From assembly GCF_039537005.1 (NCBI RefSeq), contig NZ_BAAAZR010000061.1, forward strand, positions 23,941 through 87,940: a stretch of DNA of 64,000 nucleotides, in the 5' to 3' direction. A program made the translations under genes and the position numbers. The DNA comes from Sphaerisporangium flaviroseum (GTDB lineage: Bacteria > Actinomycetota > Actinomycetes > Streptosporangiales > Streptosporangiaceae). The notes beneath the pieces are model-generated. The model did no database searches, was not told the origin of the DNA, and saw only the letters and a program-made list of their open reading frames with translations. Below are positions 16,702 through 24,529 of the stretch, piece by piece. Every line of letters begins with the position of its first letter. The stretch's first letter is position 1.

Positions 16702-17513
16702 TGTCAGGTTCCGCGGGGTTCGCCCGGCGTGCGGTGGCCGACGCCCCGACCGTACGGGCCAATCGCCGGTGGTGGGACTCGGCGGCCGACGACTACCAGG
16801 CCGAGCACGGCGGGTTCCTGCGGGACGCGGGCTTCATCTGGTGCCCCGAAGGGCTCGACGAGGCCGACGCCCGCCTGCTCGGCGACGTGCGCGGCAGGCG
16901 GGTGCTGGAGGTCGGGTGCGGGGCCGGGCAGTGCGGCCGGTGGCTCGCCGGGCAGGGCGCCGACGTGGCCGCGTTCGATCTGTCCTACCGCCAGCTCCAG
17001 CACTCACGGCGCATCGACGACGAGCTCGGCACGCGGCTGCCCGTCGTCCAGGCGGACGCCGGGCGGGTGCCCTTCGCCGACGGCTCGTTCGACCTGGCCT
17101 GTTCCGCCTACGGGGCGCTGCCGTTCGTCGCGGACGCCCAGACCGTGCTCGCGGAGATCCGCAGGGTGCTGCGGCCGGGGGGACGGTTCGTCTTCTCCGT
17201 CAGCCATCCGATCCGCTGGGCGTTCCCCGACGATCCGGGTCCGCGCGGGCTGACCGCCGACCGCTCGTACTTCGACCGCGCGCCCTACGCCGAGGTGGAC
17301 GAGCAGGGCGAGCCCTCCTACGTCGAGCACCACCGCACGCTCGGCGACTGGGTGGGGCTCATCGTGGCGTCGGGCCTGACGCTCACGTCGCTGGCGGAGC
17401 CTGAGTGGCCCTCCGGCCACGACCGCACATGGGGCGGCTGGAGCCCGCTTCGCGGCCGCCACCTTCCGGGCACGGCGATCTTCACCTGCGTGAACGGCGG
17501 CGCGCGTACCTAG
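16701..17513 (+). CDS. Class I SAM-dependent methyltransferase
   Basis: This 270-aa protein has a Rossmann-type methyltransferase fold. Motif I is VLEVGCGAGQCGRWLAGQG (about 69-87), followed by the acidic strand end AAFDLS, motif II PFADGSFDLACSAY and motif III LRPGGRFVFSVSHP. The region after motif III (WAFPDDPGPRGLTADRSYF) matches uncharacterised actinobacterial methyltransferases with a Methyltransf_11 core. The substrate is unknown. The ATG overlaps the DUF4191 stop by one base. A GTG one codon upstream is an alternative start. Confidence 0.88.
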   Translation: MSGSAGFARRAVADAPTVRANRRWWDSAADDYQAEHGGFLRDAGFIWCPEGLDEADARLLGDVRGRRVLEVGCGAGQCGRWLAGQGADVAAFDLSYRQLQHSRRIDDELGTRLPVVQADAGRVPFADGSFDLACSAYGALPFVADAQTVLAEIRRVLRPGGRFVFSVSHPIRWAFPDDPGPRGLTADRSYFDRAPYAEVDEQGEPSYVEHHRTLGDWVGLIVASGLTLTSLAEPEWPSGHDRTWGGWSPLRGRHLPGTAIFTCVNGGART

Positions 17514-17551
17514 TACGGCGATCGGGTGGGCGGCGTGGGTGAAGGCGCTAC

Positions 17552-17611
17552 CGGCCGTGGACGATCACTGCGCGGCGCGGCCGTGGACGATCACTGCGCG
17601 GCGCGGCCGTG
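17552..17611 (+). repeat. Tandem 26-bp repeat, 2.3 copies, between convergent genes
   Basis: CGGCCGTGGACGATCACTGC plus CGGCG is repeated head to tail at 17552-17577 and 17578-17603, with the first 8 bp again at 17604. The copies are identical. The repeat lies between the stop codons of the methyltransferase and RDD genes, where a terminator would be expected. Confidence 0.9.
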
Positions 17612-17618
17612 TATCCCT

Positions 17619-18077
17619 CTAGTCGCGGACGACGATCGTGCGGGCGGCGCGGTCGTGGAGGCCGCGCTGGTCGCGGTCCCAGATCAAGGCGGGCACGGCC
17701 AGGCAGAGCAACAGGGTGCGCAGCAGGACCAGGCCGAACGCCGGACGGCCGCCGCCGAGCGCGGCGACCCGGATGCCCAGCAGCTTCATGCCGAACGTCG
17801 ATCCCAGCGTGCCCACGAGCAGGATGTACTCCAGGGCGAAGATCGCGAGGCCGACCCAGCCGGCGCTCCGCGGGTCGGCGCCCAGTATTCCCCGGCCGAT
17901 CGCCCAGGTGCAGATGAGCCAGTCGATGGTGAGGGCGCCGATGCGCCTGCCGAACCCCGCGACCGACCCGCTCCCTTCCTTGGGCAGGCCCAGCCTCTCG
18001 CCCGGATAGCCCAGTTCGACACCCGCGGCGCGGGTCCCGCTGATCCACGTCTGGGTCCATCTCGGTTCCTTGGCCAT
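17619..18077 (-). CDS. RDD family membrane protein
   Basis: The 152-aa protein has an N-terminal soluble stretch with PGERLGLPKEGSGSVAGFGRR, then an RDD domain starting at GRRIGALTIDWLI (the Arg and Asp of the family name). Three hydrophobic segments follow (about 50-68, 75-100 and 115-135), and it ends with the family motif WDRDQRGLHDRAARTIVV. RDD proteins are small membrane proteins of mostly unknown, possibly transport-related, function. The gene lies divergently next to glnA, as in other actinobacteria. The ATG start has a TATCTT -10 hexamer 6 nt upstream. Confidence 0.9.
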   Translation of the reverse strand: MAKEPRWTQTWISGTRAAGVELGYPGERLGLPKEGSGSVAGFGRRIGALTIDWLICTWAIGRGILGADPRSAGWVGLAIFALEYILLVGTLGSTFGMKLLGIRVAALGGGRPAFGLVLLRTLLLCLAVPALIWDRDQRGLHDRAARTIVVRD

Positions 18078-18083
18078 GCAGGT

Positions 18084-18089
18084 AAGATA
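18084..18089 (-). promoter_or_regulatory. -10 hexamer TATCTT of a leaderless promoter (RDD gene)
   Basis: On the minus strand TATCTT ends 6 nt before the RDD gene ATG. It is back to back with the glnA regulatory region. Confidence 0.5.
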
Positions 18090-18133
18090 ACCACGAGCCG
18101 TAGTGGTCCTTTCAGCGGCACACCCCCCTCCGC

Positions 18134-18171
18134 TTAACATCCGTGAAACAAACGAGACATGGGGTGGAAAC
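18134..18171 (+). promoter_or_regulatory. GlnR-type binding box upstream of glnA
   Basis: Four 5-bp elements sit at exact 6-bp intervals: TTAAC (18134-18138), GAAAC (18145-18149), GACAT (18156-18160) and GAAAC (18167-18171). This is the gTnAC-n6-GaAAC-n6-gTnAC-n6-GaAAC layout known for the nitrogen regulator GlnR in streptomycetes and relatives. TACCTT at 18182-18187 could be the -10 box, placing the GlnR box at about -30 to -60, a position suited to activation. The pattern is seen directly. Binding by GlnR is inferred. Confidence 0.75.
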
Positions 18172-18220
18172 GGCACAGGCCTACCTTCGAGTCTGCAAGC
18201 CCGTGCCCCTGGGAGGTTGG

Positions 18221-19645
18221 ATGTTCAGCTCCGCCGACGACGTCCTGAAGTTCATCAGGGACGAAGGGGTGCAGTTCGTCGACGTCAGGTTTACCGACCT
18301 GCCGGGCACGACGCACCACTTCACCTTCCCCGTGGAGAACTTCGGCGCGAGCGTCTTCACCGACGGACTCATGTTCGACGGTTCGTCGATCCGCGGGTTC
18401 CAGGCCATTCACGAATCGGACATGTTGCTGCTGCCCGACCCGTCGACGGCCGTGGTCGACCCGTTCCGCCAGCACAAGACGCTCATCATCAACTTCTTCG
18501 TCCACGACCCGCTGACCGGCGAGGCCTACAGCCGCGACCCGCGCAACGTCGCTCGCAAGGCTGAGGAGTACCTCAAGGGCACCGGCATCGCGGACACCGT
18601 GTTCTTCGGCCCCGAGGCCGAGTTCTACATCTTCGACGATGTACGCTTCGCCAGCAGCGCGAGCGAGAGCTTCTACCACATCGACTCGATCGAAGGCGCC
18701 TGGAACACCGGCAAGGCCCAGGAAGGCGGCAACCTCGGGTACAAGCCCCGTTACAAGGGCGGCTACTTCCCGGTTCCGCCGATGGACCACTTCACCGACC
18801 TGCGCTCGGAGATGGTCCGCCGTCTCATCGACTCGGGCATCGAGACCGAGATGCAGCACCACGAGGTGGGCACCGCCGGCCAGGCCGAGATCGACTTCAA
18901 GTTCGGCACGCTGCTCAAGACCGCCGACAACCTGATGCTGTACAAGTACATCATCAAGAACACCGCGGTCGAGTACGGCCACACGGTGACCTTCATGCCC
19001 AAGCCGATCTTCGGGGACAACGGCTCCGGCATGCACTGCCACCAGTCGCTCTGGAAGGACGGGGAACCGCTCTTCTACGACGAGGTCGGCTACGCCGGTC
19101 TGTCCGACATGGCGCGCTACTACATCGGCGGCCTGCTCAAGCACGCGCCCGCACTTCTTGCCTTCACCAACCCGACGGTGAACTCCTACCACCGTCTGGT
19201 GCCGGGATACGAGGCGCCGGTCAACCTGGTCTACTCCCAGCGCAACCGCTCCGCCTGCATCCGCATCCCGATCACGGGGTCCAACCCCAAGGCGAAGCGC
19301 ATCGAGTTCCGCGTGCCGGACCCGTCCTGCAACCCGTACTTCGCGTTCGCCGCACAGCTCATGGCGGGTCTCGACGGCATCCGCAACAAGATCGAGCCGG
19401 CCCAGCCGGTCGACAAGGACCTGTACGAGCTTCCTCCCGAGGAGGCCGGTCAGGTTCCGCAGGTTCCCGGGTCGCTGCCGGAGGTCCTTCTCGCCCTCGA
19501 GGCCGACCACGAGTTCCTGCTCGAAGGCGGCGTGTTCACCCCCGACCTGATCGAGACGTGGATCGCCTACAAGCGCGAAAACGAGATCGACCCGATCCGC
19601 CTCCGCCCACACCCGCACGAGTTCGAGCTCTACTACGACGTGTGA
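18221..19645 (+). CDS. glnA: Type I glutamine synthetase (GSI-beta), adenylylation-regulated
   Basis: Main glutamine synthetase, making glutamine from glutamate, ammonia and ATP as a dodecamer. The 474-aa length and motifs fit GSI-beta: MFDGSSIRGFQAIHESDM, the metal-binding FFGPEAEFYIFD, NGSGMHCHQSLW and the ATP-binding KPIFGDNGSG region. The adenylylation target tyrosine is present (Tyr402 in DLYELPPEE), so activity should be controlled by the GlnE encoded 7 kb downstream. GGGAGG 4 nt before the ATG defines the start. The longer frame back to 18143 runs through the GlnR box and is not coding. A strong hairpin terminator follows. Confidence 0.97.
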   Translation: MFSSADDVLKFIRDEGVQFVDVRFTDLPGTTHHFTFPVENFGASVFTDGLMFDGSSIRGFQAIHESDMLLLPDPSTAVVDPFRQHKTLIINFFVHDPLTGEAYSRDPRNVARKAEEYLKGTGIADTVFFGPEAEFYIFDDVRFASSASESFYHIDSIEGAWNTGKAQEGGNLGYKPRYKGGYFPVPPMDHFTDLRSEMVRRLIDSGIETEMQHHEVGTAGQAEIDFKFGTLLKTADNLMLYKYIIKNTAVEYGHTVTFMPKPIFGDNGSGMHCHQSLWKDGEPLFYDEVGYAGLSDMARYYIGGLLKHAPALLAFTNPTVNSYHRLVPGYEAPVNLVYSQRNRSACIRIPITGSNPKAKRIEFRVPDPSCNPYFAFAAQLMAGLDGIRNKIEPAQPVDKDLYELPPEEAGQVPQVPGSLPEVLLALEADHEFLLEGGVFTPDLIETWIAYKRENEIDPIRLRPHPHEFELYYDV

Positions 19646-19713
19646 CGGCTCGCACGTACGGTGACCTGCGTGTTCGCTGTGCGTGCCATGGGGCGCCGTA
19701 AGTCGTGGAATCG

Positions 19714-19753
19714 AAAGCCCGTGGCAGGGTCTTGGACCTTGCCGCGGGCTTTT
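19714..19753 (+). terminator. Rho-independent terminator of glnA
   Basis: A long hairpin of 15-18 bp (AAAGCCCGTGGCAGGGTC paired with GACCTTGCCGCGGGCTTTT, a few mismatches or G-U pairs, TTG loop) ends in TTTT, 68 nt after the glnA stop. This is an unusually classical terminator for this genome. Confidence 0.9.
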
Positions 19754-19894
19754 CGCATTGTGCGCTGTCTCTTGGGTCAGCGGGGAGACCATTTAGCGCC
19801 TTTTGGTCTGTGCGAGACGTCACCGGGACCGGTAGCCGACTCGTCCCTGGGTAAGATCAAGTAATCGTCAGGTTCGATAGCCGAAGGCGAACCC

Positions 19895-20440
19895 ATGTCG
19901 ACCTACTGGGATCTCAAGCACCGACTGACCGACGCGGTGAACGCTCACGACCTGCGGAGAGTGCTCGACTGCTACAGCCCGGACGCCGTCTACGTGACAC
20001 CGGCAGGGGTCGCAGAGGGACATGATCAGATCGCCTGGTTCTATGAGCAGTTCTTCAAGGCGTTCGACGACTTTCACGAAACGGCATGGTTCGAGCTCGG
20101 CGACTGCGATAACCCCTCCGTCACGGAATGGACGTACACCGGCACCCATACCGGACCTTTCCTTCGGCCGGATGGGCGGGAAATCGGACCAACGGGCTGC
20201 CACGTCACTATCCGCGCCACCTGCGCCTGCCACGTCGAGGGCGGCAAGATCACCACGCACCGTGAATACTACGACCAGCTAGAGCTGTACAGCCAACTCG
20301 GCCTCGGCCTGACGGAGCTCAACTCCGAGGTGACGGTAAGCGCGGCAGACGACGAGGACCTGACCTCGAAGCCCGCGCACCCTCAGTTCCATTCTCCTTC
20401 CGCCCGACGTCCCATGCTGGGAATCTTCAGGAGACATTGA
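19895..20440 (+). CDS. SnoaL-like / NTF2-fold protein
   Basis: The 181-aa protein has an N-terminal NTF2-like domain of about 140 residues. It starts LKHRLTDAVNAHDLRRVLDCYSPDAVYVTP, the helix-strand pattern of SnoaL-like polyketide cyclase or ester-cyclase relatives, and continues with a WTYTGTHTGPF strand and HREYYDQ. The last ~40 residues (VSAADDEDLTSKPAHPQ onward) are low-complexity and not part of the fold. The domain is widely used by small enzymes and regulators, so activity cannot be assigned. GAAGGCG precedes the ATG, and TAAGAT at 19851-19856 may be its -10 box. Confidence 0.8.
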   Translation: MSTYWDLKHRLTDAVNAHDLRRVLDCYSPDAVYVTPAGVAEGHDQIAWFYEQFFKAFDDFHETAWFELGDCDNPSVTEWTYTGTHTGPFLRPDGREIGPTGCHVTIRATCACHVEGGKITTHREYYDQLELYSQLGLGLTELNSEVTVSAADDEDLTSKPAHPQFHSPSARRPMLGIFRRH

Positions 20441-20595
20441 GTCGTGCGCGTGAGGTAGTGCCGTAAGTCGTGGGTTCCGGGCCGGGTGTCGAGCGAATCG
20501 CGGCCTGCCTGGCGGATCGCAGCATGGCTGTAGGCAGCAGGGTCCCAGAGGTATCAGGCTCCTGCCAGGCTCCGATGGTCGCTCGTTCCGCGCGT

Positions 20596-20644
20596 GAGGC
20601 CACCGGCCGCCCGCCTGAGCGAGGACGGGGCCGGCGGCCTTTCG
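20596..20644 (+). terminator. Probable terminator downstream of the SnoaL-like gene
   Basis: GGCCACCGGCC and GGCCGGCGGCC pair over 11 positions with one mismatch around a GC-rich loop of about 20 nt, followed by TTTC. It lies 150 nt after the stop of the SnoaL-like gene and just before the end of the convergent small gene at 20692. Confidence 0.5.
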
Positions 20645-20691
20645 CATGCGAGGCCTGTCCTGCCATGCCAAGCGCAGGACGTGGTACCGCT

Positions 20692-20856
20692 CTAGCGGCG
20701 CCGGCGGCCCGGGTCCGTGGCGTTCTTCCAGCCGTGACGGGGGTCCACGACAGGGCCGGGGTTGATGGGCTTGCCGATGACGGCCGAGGACAGCTTGGTC
20801 ACCGCCTGGAAGAGCTCGTGCACGAGCGACTTCGGGCTCTTGGGGGTGCTGGACAT
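20692..20856 (-). CDS. Small hypothetical protein (54 aa)
   Basis: The 54-aa product starts MSSTPKSPKSLVHELFQAV and ends with a basic GRRRR. A single amphipathic helix (about residues 9-25) is followed by a Pro/Gly-rich tail containing KPINPGPVVDPRHGW. An excellent AAGGAG lies 6 nt before the ATG, which is the main support for a real gene. I do not recognise the family. It stands alone, convergent to the SnoaL-like gene. Confidence 0.6.
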   Translation of the reverse strand: MSSTPKSPKSLVHELFQAVTKLSSAVIGKPINPGPVVDPRHGWKNATDPGRRRR

Positions 20857-20970
20857 GTGAATTCTCCTTGCGGACGGATGTCCGTCGGGTTCAGATCCTC
20901 GATAACTCACGATATGTCGTGTACATCATCCCGTCCACTTGGCGCGGATCACGGGCATGGGGTGGATTCG

Positions 20971-21030
20971 GTCTATGAAGGCCGACCCGGTGCCCGTTTG
21001 ACGGGCACCGAGTTTGCTACCCGCCCCGCC
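20971..21030 (+). repeat. Dispersed repeat, copy A
   Basis: First of four related copies with core AAGGCC-N-ACCCGG-TGCCC-TTTGACGGG. In this copy the core forms a perfect hairpin, GGTGCCCG-TTTGA-CGGGCACC. The similarity to copy B begins at GTCTAT and fades after about 60 bp. Confidence 0.6.
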
Positions 21031-21160
21031 TGAGGCCATTCCATAGAGCGCGGCGCGGTTCCATCTGCCAGGTGAGGACGGGTCACGATCCATCCGACAT
21101 GCGCAGGCGGGTCGCGACCCATGCACCGAGCGGAACTCATCACAAGGACAGGCACCGCCA

Positions 21161-21220
21161 GATCTATCGCTTCAAGGCCCACCCGGCACCCACTTGACGG
21201 GGCCACCGTGGCTGCCCGCC
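21161..21220 (+). repeat. Dispersed repeat, copy B
   Basis: Contains CAAGGCCCACCCGGCACCCA followed by CTTGACGGGGCCACC. It resembles copy A upstream and copies C (24194) and D (50731) more distantly placed. Confidence 0.7.
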
Positions 21221-21282
21221 CAGCTCATGATCCCGCTCCGCGGAGGGCAAGGGGGTCCACCCGCCAACTCAGCGGCGGATGC

Positions 21283-21316
21283 CCACCACCAGAAAGAGCG
21301 GGGGCCTCGGTGGTGG
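21283..21316 (-). terminator. Hairpin terminator of the sigma/membrane-partner operon
   Basis: CCACCACC and GGTGGTGG pair over 8 bp around an 18-nt loop, 3 nt after the stop codon of the minus-strand gene ending at 21320. Confidence 0.5.
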
Positions 21317-21319
21317 CCG

Positions 21320-22342
21320 TTACTTGATCTGTTCCCAGAATCCCGCTGACCAGCGGACGGGACGGTTGCCGTCAGGGCCTCGCATCGACCAGCGAATGGT
21401 CAGTTCGGCGTCCTTGCCCGGCGGGATCTCGGTAAGGGACATGGCCATCGGATAGGACCCCTTCTCCCATACGCCGCACTGGCCGCCTACACCGGTGGGC
21501 TTGCCGTTCAGCAGGAGCGTGTACGACAGCCTGGCGGCCAGTGCGCCGGAGCAGAGCTGGTCGGCGCCGACCGTCTGGCCGCCGCGTACGTGCAGGGTCG
21601 TGGAGGGGTCTCGCGGCCACAAGCCGGTCGTGGTCCGCAGCGCCCGGTAGCCCTTGACATGGGGGAACGCCTTGACCGGCCCCGGTTCGACAGCGGTGCC
21701 CGGAGGAATCCACTCGTAGATGCCGAAAGTCCAGGCGCCTTCCTCCTCGGCGACCGGGGTGCAGGAGCCGCTGGGCTTGGAGCGCACGCACCCACTGCGC
21801 GCCGTGGTGGCGTCGAAGGTCGCGGTGACCTCTTTGGCGCCCTTGGGCACGGGAAGGGCGAGGAGCTGAACGCCCTTCACGCAGGGGCCGAGTCCGCCTG
21901 CGCCCAGCGGCCGCCCACCGACCCGGATCTGCGGGGTGATGGCGTGCCTGCCGCCTGTGCAGGTCGCGGCCAGGTCAAAGGGCTTGCCGGTGCTCGGGAC
22001 CGTCAAGGTGCCCTTCTTGTGCAGGGGCACCTTGAGCGTGGTCTGTCCCAAGAGCCGGTACGGCACGCCGTCCGTGGCCGTGAACCGCTCAGGCAGGCCC
22101 GTGGAAGCCGAGGCGGTCACCACCGGCTGCACCGCCGCGCTCTGCTCCTGATTCTGGGATATCGCCAGAGCGCCGGACAAGGCCGCTGCGGCCACCATCA
22201 GCGTTGTCGCTCCTGCCACCATCGTCCTTCGATGCCTGAGACGCCGGATGCGCGCCTCCACCTGTGCTTGGCGTACCGGGTTATGAGGCGGGACACCGTC
22301 ACCGCGTTCCCGCAGCAGCTCGCGCAGATCTTGGACACTCAC
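21320..22342 (-). CDS. Membrane-anchored protein encoded with a SigE-family sigma factor
   Basis: The 340-aa protein has a short cytoplasmic N-terminus (about 1-40, basic RRLRHRR), one transmembrane segment (about 41-62) and a large extracytoplasmic part with four or more cysteines. That part is rich in beta-strand patterns such as AELTIRWSMRGP. Its GTG start overlaps the sigma-factor stop codon as GTGA, implying translational coupling. Genes in this position after SigE-family sigma factors often encode membrane-bound anti-sigma or sensor proteins. The N-terminus here does not show a zinc-binding HxxxCxxC motif, so that role is inferred from context only. Confidence 0.75.
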   Translation of the reverse strand: MSVQDLRELLRERGDGVPPHNPVRQAQVEARIRRLRHRRTMVAGATTLMVAAAALSGALAISQNQEQSAAVQPVVTASASTGLPERFTATDGVPYRLLGQTTLKVPLHKKGTLTVPSTGKPFDLAATCTGGRHAITPQIRVGGRPLGAGGLGPCVKGVQLLALPVPKGAKEVTATFDATTARSGCVRSKPSGSCTPVAEEEGAWTFGIYEWIPPGTAVEPGPVKAFPHVKGYRALRTTTGLWPRDPSTTLHVRGGQTVGADQLCSGALAARLSYTLLLNGKPTGVGGQCGVWEKGSYPMAMSLTEIPPGKDAELTIRWSMRGPDGNRPVRWSAGFWEQIK

Positions 22343-22827
22343 AACGACACCTCCGTCATGATCGACTCATCTCCCCGCAACTTGGCCAGCGCCTTGGCCG
22401 TCTGGCTCTTGACCGTGCCCGGCGAGCAGCCCATCAGCTCGGCCACCTCCGCGACCGGGAGGTCTTCATAGAAGCGCAGCACCACGACCGCGCGCTGGCG
22501 GGCAGGGAGTCTGCCCACGGCGCGCCAGAGCAGCTCGCGCTCGCCGAGGTCGCCGGCGGCGCCGGCCACGTGCTCTCCGGGCAGGTCATCGGTCGGCAGC
22601 TCCCACCGCCACCTGCGGCGCCGCCAAGAGGTGTAGGTGGTCACCAGGACCTTGCGGACGTACGGCTCCGGCGTGTCCACCTGCGACCAGGCGAACCACA
22701 CCTTGGCCAGGGCCTCCTGCAGGAGATCCTCGGCCGCCGCCCAGTCGTGGGTCAGCAGGTACGCGGTGCGTAACAATCGATCGGACCGTGTTGCCACGAA
22801 GTCCATGAATTCTGCCCGTTCCGCCAC
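22339..22827 (-). CDS. SigE-family (ECF) RNA polymerase sigma factor
   Basis: This is a 162-aa ECF sigma factor of the actinobacterial SigE family. Region 2 is visible as FMDFVATRSDRLLRTAYLLTHDWAAAEDLLQEALAKVW. Region 4 is LPARQRAVVVLRFYEDLPVAEVAELMGCSPGTVKSQTAKALAKLR, with the HTH near the end. The start was placed at a GTG (VAERAEFMDF) because AGGAGG lies 7 nt upstream, and the family begins with a short EFxxF segment. Upstream frame extensions are not family-like. It is co-translated with the membrane protein downstream, its likely signal partner, and is divergent from the MBL hydrolase gene. Confidence 0.9.
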   Translation of the reverse strand: MAERAEFMDFVATRSDRLLRTAYLLTHDWAAAEDLLQEALAKVWFAWSQVDTPEPYVRKVLVTTYTSWRRRRWRWELPTDDLPGEHVAGAAGDLGERELLWRAVGRLPARQRAVVVLRFYEDLPVAEVAELMGCSPGTVKSQTAKALAKLRGDESIMTEVSL

Positions 22828-22965
22828 GTACCGCCTCCTGTCGCGAACCTGTCGCCGTAGTGACGCACCATCGCGCCCCCCGGGTTGCCCATGAGGCTCG
22901 TCGAGATCGTGCGAGTTGATCCGTTGGAGAACCGCCTGGTGATCACGGTCTGAGGAGTTCGACCG

Positions 22966-22971
22966 TAGAGT
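22966..22971 (+). promoter_or_regulatory. -10 hexamer TAGAGT of a leaderless promoter (MBL hydrolase)
   Basis: TAGAGT lies 7 nt before the ATG at 22979. It favours that start over the in-frame GTG at 22970, which falls within the hexamer. Confidence 0.5.
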
Positions 22972-22978
22972 GAGCGAC

Positions 22979-23722
22979 ATGCGGATCACCGTGTTGGGCG
23001 GCTGCGGCGCATGGCCGGCAGCCGGACAGGCCTGTAGTGGCTATCTGGTCGAGCAGGACGGGTTTCGCCTCCTGGTGGACCCCGGATATGCCACCCATCC
23101 TCGCCTCCTGGCACTGAGGGCCGCAGAGGAGATCGATGCGGTGCTGGTCAGCCACGGTCACCCCGATCATTGCGCCGACCTGCATCCGTTGCTGCGAGCC
23201 CGGGCACTCGCCGGCGACGCGGCCCCCGCGCTGCCGGTGTACTCACCGCCCGACGCCCTCAACGCGGTCCTCGCCCTGGACGGGCCGGGGTCGCTTCGCG
23301 GTGCCTACCGGGTGCACGAGTTCACCGCCGGCGGCCGGTTCGAGATCGGCCCCTTCCAGGTGGATACCTGGCTGCTGCCGCACTGGGTGCCCAATGCCGG
23401 TCTGCGGCTGTCCGCCGATGGCCAGGTGCTGGCTTACACCGGAGACACCGGACCGAGTCCCGACCTGACCGCCTTGGCCCGCGACGCCGATGTCTTCCTG
23501 GCCGAGGCCACCTACGCCGAGCATGTTCCCGAGGACTCCGCCCGTTACCTGTCGAGCGCCCGGCAGGCGGGCGAGAACGCCGCCAAAGCCGACGTTGGAA
23601 AGCTGCTGCTCACCCACCTGTGGCCGGGAACGGCCCCCGAGATGATCGAGGAGGCCGCCCGGCAGATCTTCTCCGGAGAGATCGACGTCGCTCACGGCGG
23701 ACTACAGGTCGATCTGGACTGA
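22979..23722 (+). CDS. MBL-fold metallo-hydrolase (RNase Z/AtsA-like)
   Basis: The 247-aa protein is a stand-alone metallo-beta-lactamase fold. The zinc site HxHxDH is His59, His61, Asp63 and His64 in SHGHPDHCADLHPLL. Later ligands lie in HWVPNAGLRL, YTGDTGPS (Asp) and LTHLWPG (His). The closest layout is the RNase Z/arylsulfatase-like MBL group common in actinobacteria. There is no exosite typical of tRNA 3'-processing RNase Z, so a specific substrate is not assigned. It is expressed divergently from the sigma factor gene, and a perfect hairpin follows the stop. Confidence 0.9.
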   Translation: MRITVLGGCGAWPAAGQACSGYLVEQDGFRLLVDPGYATHPRLLALRAAEEIDAVLVSHGHPDHCADLHPLLRARALAGDAAPALPVYSPPDALNAVLALDGPGSLRGAYRVHEFTAGGRFEIGPFQVDTWLLPHWVPNAGLRLSADGQVLAYTGDTGPSPDLTALARDADVFLAEATYAEHVPEDSARYLSSARQAGENAAKADVGKLLLTHLWPGTAPEMIEEAARQIFSGEIDVAHGGLQVDLD

Positions 23723-23729
23723 GAGGCAT

Positions 23730-23769
23730 GCCGTAACCGCTGGTGGAGCAACTGACCAGCGGTTACGGC
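23730..23769 (+). terminator. Perfect 15-bp hairpin after the MBL hydrolase gene
   Basis: GCCGTAACCGCTGGT (23730-23744) and its exact complement (23755-23769) enclose a 10-nt loop, 7 nt after the stop codon. There is no T-run, so it would rely on stem stability alone. Confidence 0.8.
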
Positions 23770-23912
23770 CACACGGAACCGAGATCACCCCGCAGAACCG
23801 GCATCACCGTGATCACCCCGCTGTCGCCACATCCTCACCTCCAATGCCGCTCAACGGTCATGGGGGCCGGGGTCAGGTGGTCGTCTGGGGCTCGGTGCGG
23901 AGGGGGTCGCCG

Positions 23913-24149
23913 ATGAAGGTCAATCCCTTGCCGGTCAGGCGGTTGAGCAGTTCGGCCGGGGTACCGGTGCTGGCCGCGCATGATGAGGGCGGGACCACCT
24001 GCGACAGCGAACGGTGGCGGCTGGAGGCGGTGGTGGACCGCCTCGACGCCAAGATCGCCGACTTGATGCGGGCGCGGCAGGCCGCGGCGGAGACCCTGGA
24101 AGAATGCCGCGCGGGCCGATGCCGGCTCGCGCCGCGCCGCCCGTTGTGA
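23913..24149 (+). CDS. Short hypothetical protein with MerR-like coiled-coil C-terminus
   Basis: An ATG with GGAGGGGG 6-7 nt upstream opens a 78-codon frame. Residues about 33-68 (ERWRLEAVVDRLDAKIADLM plus RARQAAAETLEECRAGRC) look like the dimerisation helix and C-terminal Cys loop of MerR-family regulators. There is no winged HTH upstream in any frame, so this is either a decayed MerR gene or an unrelated small coiled-coil protein. It stands alone between two hairpin/repeat elements. Confidence 0.35.
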   Translation: MKVNPLPVRRLSSSAGVPVLAAHDEGGTTCDSERWRLEAVVDRLDAKIADLMRARQAAAETLEECRAGRCRLAPRRPL

Positions 24150-24193
24150 CCGGGGGTACCGGCCGAGGAGGTGACGCCCGTGGACGAACGGGC

Positions 24194-24246
24194 GCAGGCC
24201 CTCCCGGCACCCGCTTGATCGGGGCACCCGGTGGGCGCCCACCCTA
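24194..24246 (+). repeat. Dispersed repeat, copy C
   Basis: CAGGCCCTCCCGGCACCCGC continuing to TTGATCGGGGCACCC matches copy D at 50743 at 33 of 35 positions, although the two are 26 kb apart and in unrelated intergenic regions. Confidence 0.8.
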
Positions 24247-24331
24247 GAAATACCCCGCGGGTCTGTGACGTTATGGTTTTTGGTCGGCGGGCGATATCGC
24301 GCCTGCCCACTTTCACCGGAAGGCAATCCCC

Positions 24332-24514
24332 ATGTTCGGTCGCAAGCCCATCGAGGAGCGACTCGCGGAACGCCGCGCCAAGCTTCCTCCTCTCAAGGAG
24401 GGGCAGCACTTCGAGCATGGGCCGGCCAAGTTCGTGTTCGTCTTCCTGATCGTGTTCCTCGTGGTGGCTCACCTCATCGGCCTGGTCGTCCTCATGGTGA
24501 TCGACCTGAACTGA
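24332..24514 (+). CDS. Small single-pass membrane protein (60 aa)
   Basis: The 60-aa protein has a charged N-terminus (FGRKPIEERLAERRAKLPPL) and one strong transmembrane helix at about residues 34-56 (FVFVFLIVFLVVAHLIGLVV), ending in MVIDLN. The N-terminus should face the cytoplasm by the positive-inside rule. GGAAGG lies 7-8 nt before the ATG. The stop codon falls inside a 12-bp palindrome (GACCGCGCGGTC, 24513-24524) that could terminate both this gene and the convergent deacetylase. Function unknown. Confidence 0.6.
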   Translation: MFGRKPIEERLAERRAKLPPLKEGQHFEHGPAKFVFVFLIVFLVVAHLIGLVVLMVIDLN

Positions 24515-24529
24515 CCGCGCGGTCGTCAC

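Larger units (their letters stand above)
20857..21319. other. 463-bp intergenic region
   Basis: No credible gene is seen here. The region carries dispersed repeat copies A and B about 190 bp apart, a perfect 12-bp palindrome GGGTCGCGACCC at 21109-21120, and the terminator of the minus-strand gene ending at 21320. Short open frames here have no ribosome binding sites or recognisable motifs. Confidence 0.6.

Noticed and set aside
18143..18220. N-terminal extension of glnA from an in-frame ATG
   Set aside because: It overlaps the GlnR-type box and -10 region, lacks an RBS, and is absent from the family. ATG 18221 has GGGAGG at the right distance.
19646..19713. tRNA or small RNA gene after glnA
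   Set aside because: A phrase resembling a T-loop (GGAATCGAAAG) is present, but no cloverleaf can be drawn. The region leads into the terminator.
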